Source: SIG588 sp045599305 (GTDB lineage: Bacteria > Bacillota > Clostridia > Oscillospirales > Acutalibacteraceae). From it: DNA of 5,410 bases. The position numbers and the translations under genes are program-made. Of this stretch, positions 4,834 through 5,410 are shown one piece after another. Where the stretch lies: the NCBI GenBank assembly GCA_045599305.1, contig JAZRVU010000093.1:1-5410 (forward strand), written 5' to 3'. The notes beneath the pieces were generated by a model, which was not told the origin of the DNA, did no database searches, and saw only the letters and a list, made by a program, of their open reading frames with translations. Each line of letters starts with the position of its first letter. Positions within the stretch are counted from its first letter, which is position 1.

Positions 4834-4967
4834 CAAAGGCGGCAGCCTTTGTGAGCGGCAAAGCCGCTTGCCGTGCCGCAGCACGGCGGTTTGATGGTAA
4901 AATGTTCTCAAACAAAAACGCAGTTTTCAAATGCCGCAGGCATTTCGGCGGCGTTCCACCGCCGCCG
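4834..4967. repeat. Array of six back-to-back micro-hairpins
   Basis: The hairpins in order are: CAAAGGC/GCCTTTG (4834-4851, loop GGCA); AGCGGC/GCCGCT (4854-4868, loop AAA); GCCGTGC/GCACGGC (4870-4887, loop CGCA); AAAAC/GTTTT (4915-4927, loop GCA); AAATGCC/GGCATTT (4929-4945, loop GCA); CGGCGGCG/CGCCGCCG (4946-4967, loop TTCCAC). All stems pair without mismatch. Four share a [C/G]GCAG apex although their stems are unrelated. A looser pair, GTTTGA/TCAAAC (4889-4894, 4908-4913), fills part of the gap. The array lies in the predicted 5' leader of the PAP2-nitroreductase mRNA. No gene is visible in this stretch. Confidence 0.75.
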
Positions 4968-4977
4968 GTTTGGGGTT

Positions 4978-5006
4978 ATTATACCATATTCTGCCCGCCT
5001 GCGCAA
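4978..5006 (-). promoter_or_regulatory. Main promoter of the PAP2-nitroreductase operon
   Basis: On the - strand, TTGCGC (-35, 5006-5001), a 17-base spacer and a perfect TATAAT (-10, 4983-4978) preceded by TGG, making an extended -10. This is the strongest-looking promoter in the window. It faces away from the pckA promoter, with 60 bp of AT-rich DNA between the two -35 boxes, so the two could share upstream control. Confidence 0.78.
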
Positions 5007-5066
5007 CGCTTTTTGCGGGAATAGAAAATTTTTGCATTTTTTAGGCAAAAACCACCGACTTCCCTA
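5007..5066. other. AT-rich region between divergent promoters
   Basis: This 60-bp stretch separates the two divergent -35 boxes. It contains runs of A and T and an inverted repeat TTTTTGC (5029-5035) / GCAAAAA (5045-5051) with a nine-base spacer. It could be curved DNA, an UP-like element or a protein site. Nothing more specific can be claimed. Confidence 0.35.
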
Positions 5067-5095
5067 TTGCTTTTTGCGCGCAAATGCAGTATACT
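5067..5095 (+). promoter_or_regulatory. pckA promoter with palindrome in the spacer
   Basis: TTGCTT (-35, 5067-5072), a 17-base spacer and TATACT (-10, 5090-5095). The spacer opens with the perfect 12-bp palindrome TTTGCGCGCAAA (5073-5084), directly next to the -35. A regulator bound there would block RNA polymerase, so this is a candidate operator. The predicted start is near 5102, giving a 60-base leader. Confidence 0.75.
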
Positions 5096-5118
5096 AAATT
5101 TGATTTGGGCTTTTGCTC

Positions 5119-5130
5119 ATGATACATCAT
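5119..5130. repeat. Short inverted repeat in the pckA leader
   Basis: ATGAT (5119-5123) and ATCAT (5126-5130) form a 5-2-5 inverted repeat just downstream of the predicted transcription start. It could be a second operator half-site pair, but a repeat this short and AT-rich may arise by chance. Confidence 0.3.
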
Positions 5131-5161
5131 TCATCTATTTTTTTGAGGAGGATATGCAGTT

Positions 5162-5410
5162 ATGGAAACCTATGGTATCGAAAAACTCGGCATTGTGGGG
5201 GCAAAGGCCGTCTGGCGCAATCTCACCCCCGCTCAGCTGACCGAAAAGGCGCTGGCACGCGGTGAGGGCACGCTCTCCAACACCGGCGCGCTGGTGGTCG
5301 TCACCGGCAAATACACCGGCCGCAGCGCCAACGATAAATTCATCGTGGACACCCCCGCGGTGCACGATGAGATTGCCTGGGGCAAGGTCAACCGTCCCAT
5401 CGACGAGGCA
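5162..5410 (+). CDS. pckA: Phosphoenolpyruvate carboxykinase (ATP), N-terminal part
   Basis: This is the first 83 codons of ATP-type PEP carboxykinase, open to the window end; the full protein is usually about 530 aa. The enzyme interconverts oxaloacetate plus ATP with PEP, CO2 and ADP in the cytosol. In fermentative gut bacteria it often runs toward oxaloacetate, conserving ATP. Recognition rests on the N-terminal block: WRNLTPAQLTEKALARGEG (18-36), GALVVVTGKYTGRSANDKF (42-60) and IVDTP. Arg54 of TGRS corresponds to the substrate-binding Arg65 of the E. coli enzyme. The ATP- and metal-binding motifs lie beyond the window. The start is ATG 5162, with GAGGAGG (5145-5151) ten bases upstream. 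An ATG at 5154 is out of frame and too close to that site. The gene has its own promoter, divergent from the PAP2 operon. Confidence 0.95.
   Translation, partial: METYGIEKLGIVGAKAVWRNLTPAQLTEKALARGEGTLSNTGALVVVTGKYTGRSANDKFIVDTPAVHDEIAWGKVNRPIDEA

Larger units (their letters stand above)
4794..4972 (-). other. Long structured 5' leader of the PAP2-nitroreductase mRNA
   Basis: If transcription starts about six or seven bases after the -10 box at 4983-4978, the mRNA leader is about 175-180 nt. It would fold into the serial hairpins of the micro-hairpin array before the ribosome site. No known riboswitch consensus was recognised, no uORF with a good ribosome site was seen, and no T run follows any hairpin. 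Possible roles are mRNA stability or pausing, or simply tolerated repeat insertions. Confidence 0.45.

Noticed and set aside
4875..4903. Promoter with TAAAAT at 4898-4903 on the + strand
   Set aside because: No acceptable -35 at 16-18 bp (GCCGCA) and no gene follows before the pckA promoter.
4834..4967. Small protein gene or known riboswitch in the hairpin-rich leader
   Set aside because: The open frames there have no ribosome site or family pattern, and no known riboswitch core or T-box element could be recognised.
5154..5156. Alternative ATG start for pckA
   Set aside because: It is out of frame with the PEP carboxykinase reading frame and only two bases from the ribosome site.

Overview
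The window looks like chromosomal DNA from a GC-rich gut Firmicute, most likely an Oscillospiraceae member of the Faecalibacterium / Subdoligranulum / Gemmiger type. This is inferred from GC-rich coding DNA with AT-rich sigma-A-type promoters, strong GGAGG-like ribosome sites, an ATP-type PEP carboxykinase and a lone PfoR-like PTS IIC protein. No database search was possible, so the genus is a guess.

Layout. (1) Positions 1-580 are a non-coding tRNA region: tRNA-Gly(CCC) on the + strand and tRNA-Leu(UAG) on the - strand face each other, each followed by a strong hairpin terminator. Between them lies a patchwork of copied tRNA 3' ends, including a 126-bp, about 97% identical direct repeat that starts at the first base of the tRNA-Gly T-loop. 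(2) Positions 665-3752 form a + strand operon: a good promoter, a YihY/BrkB-family membrane protein, a PTS_EIIC_2 (PfoR-like) membrane protein overlapping it by 4 nt (ATGA), and, 12 nt later, a cytoplasmic two-domain SGNH/GDSL hydrolase. A hairpin serving both strands ends it. (3) Positions 3767-5006 form a - strand operon: a PAP2-family phosphatase, then a small FMN nitroreductase 19 nt downstream. It reads from a strong extended -10 promoter and has an unusual leader of about 175 nt packed with small hairpins. (4) Positions 5067-5410 hold a divergent promoter with a perfect 12-bp palindrome in its spacer, driving pckA, which is cut off by the window end after 83 codons.

How the parts may work together. 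The three-gene operon joins two multi-pass membrane proteins to a soluble esterase-like enzyme. A cautious reading is uptake or membrane handling of a small, possibly acylated, compound that is de-esterified inside the cell. The PAP2/nitroreductase pair has no obvious shared pathway. The least explained parts are the tRNA 3'-end patchwork and the family of micro-hairpins that share a [C/G]GCAG apex although their stems are unrelated.
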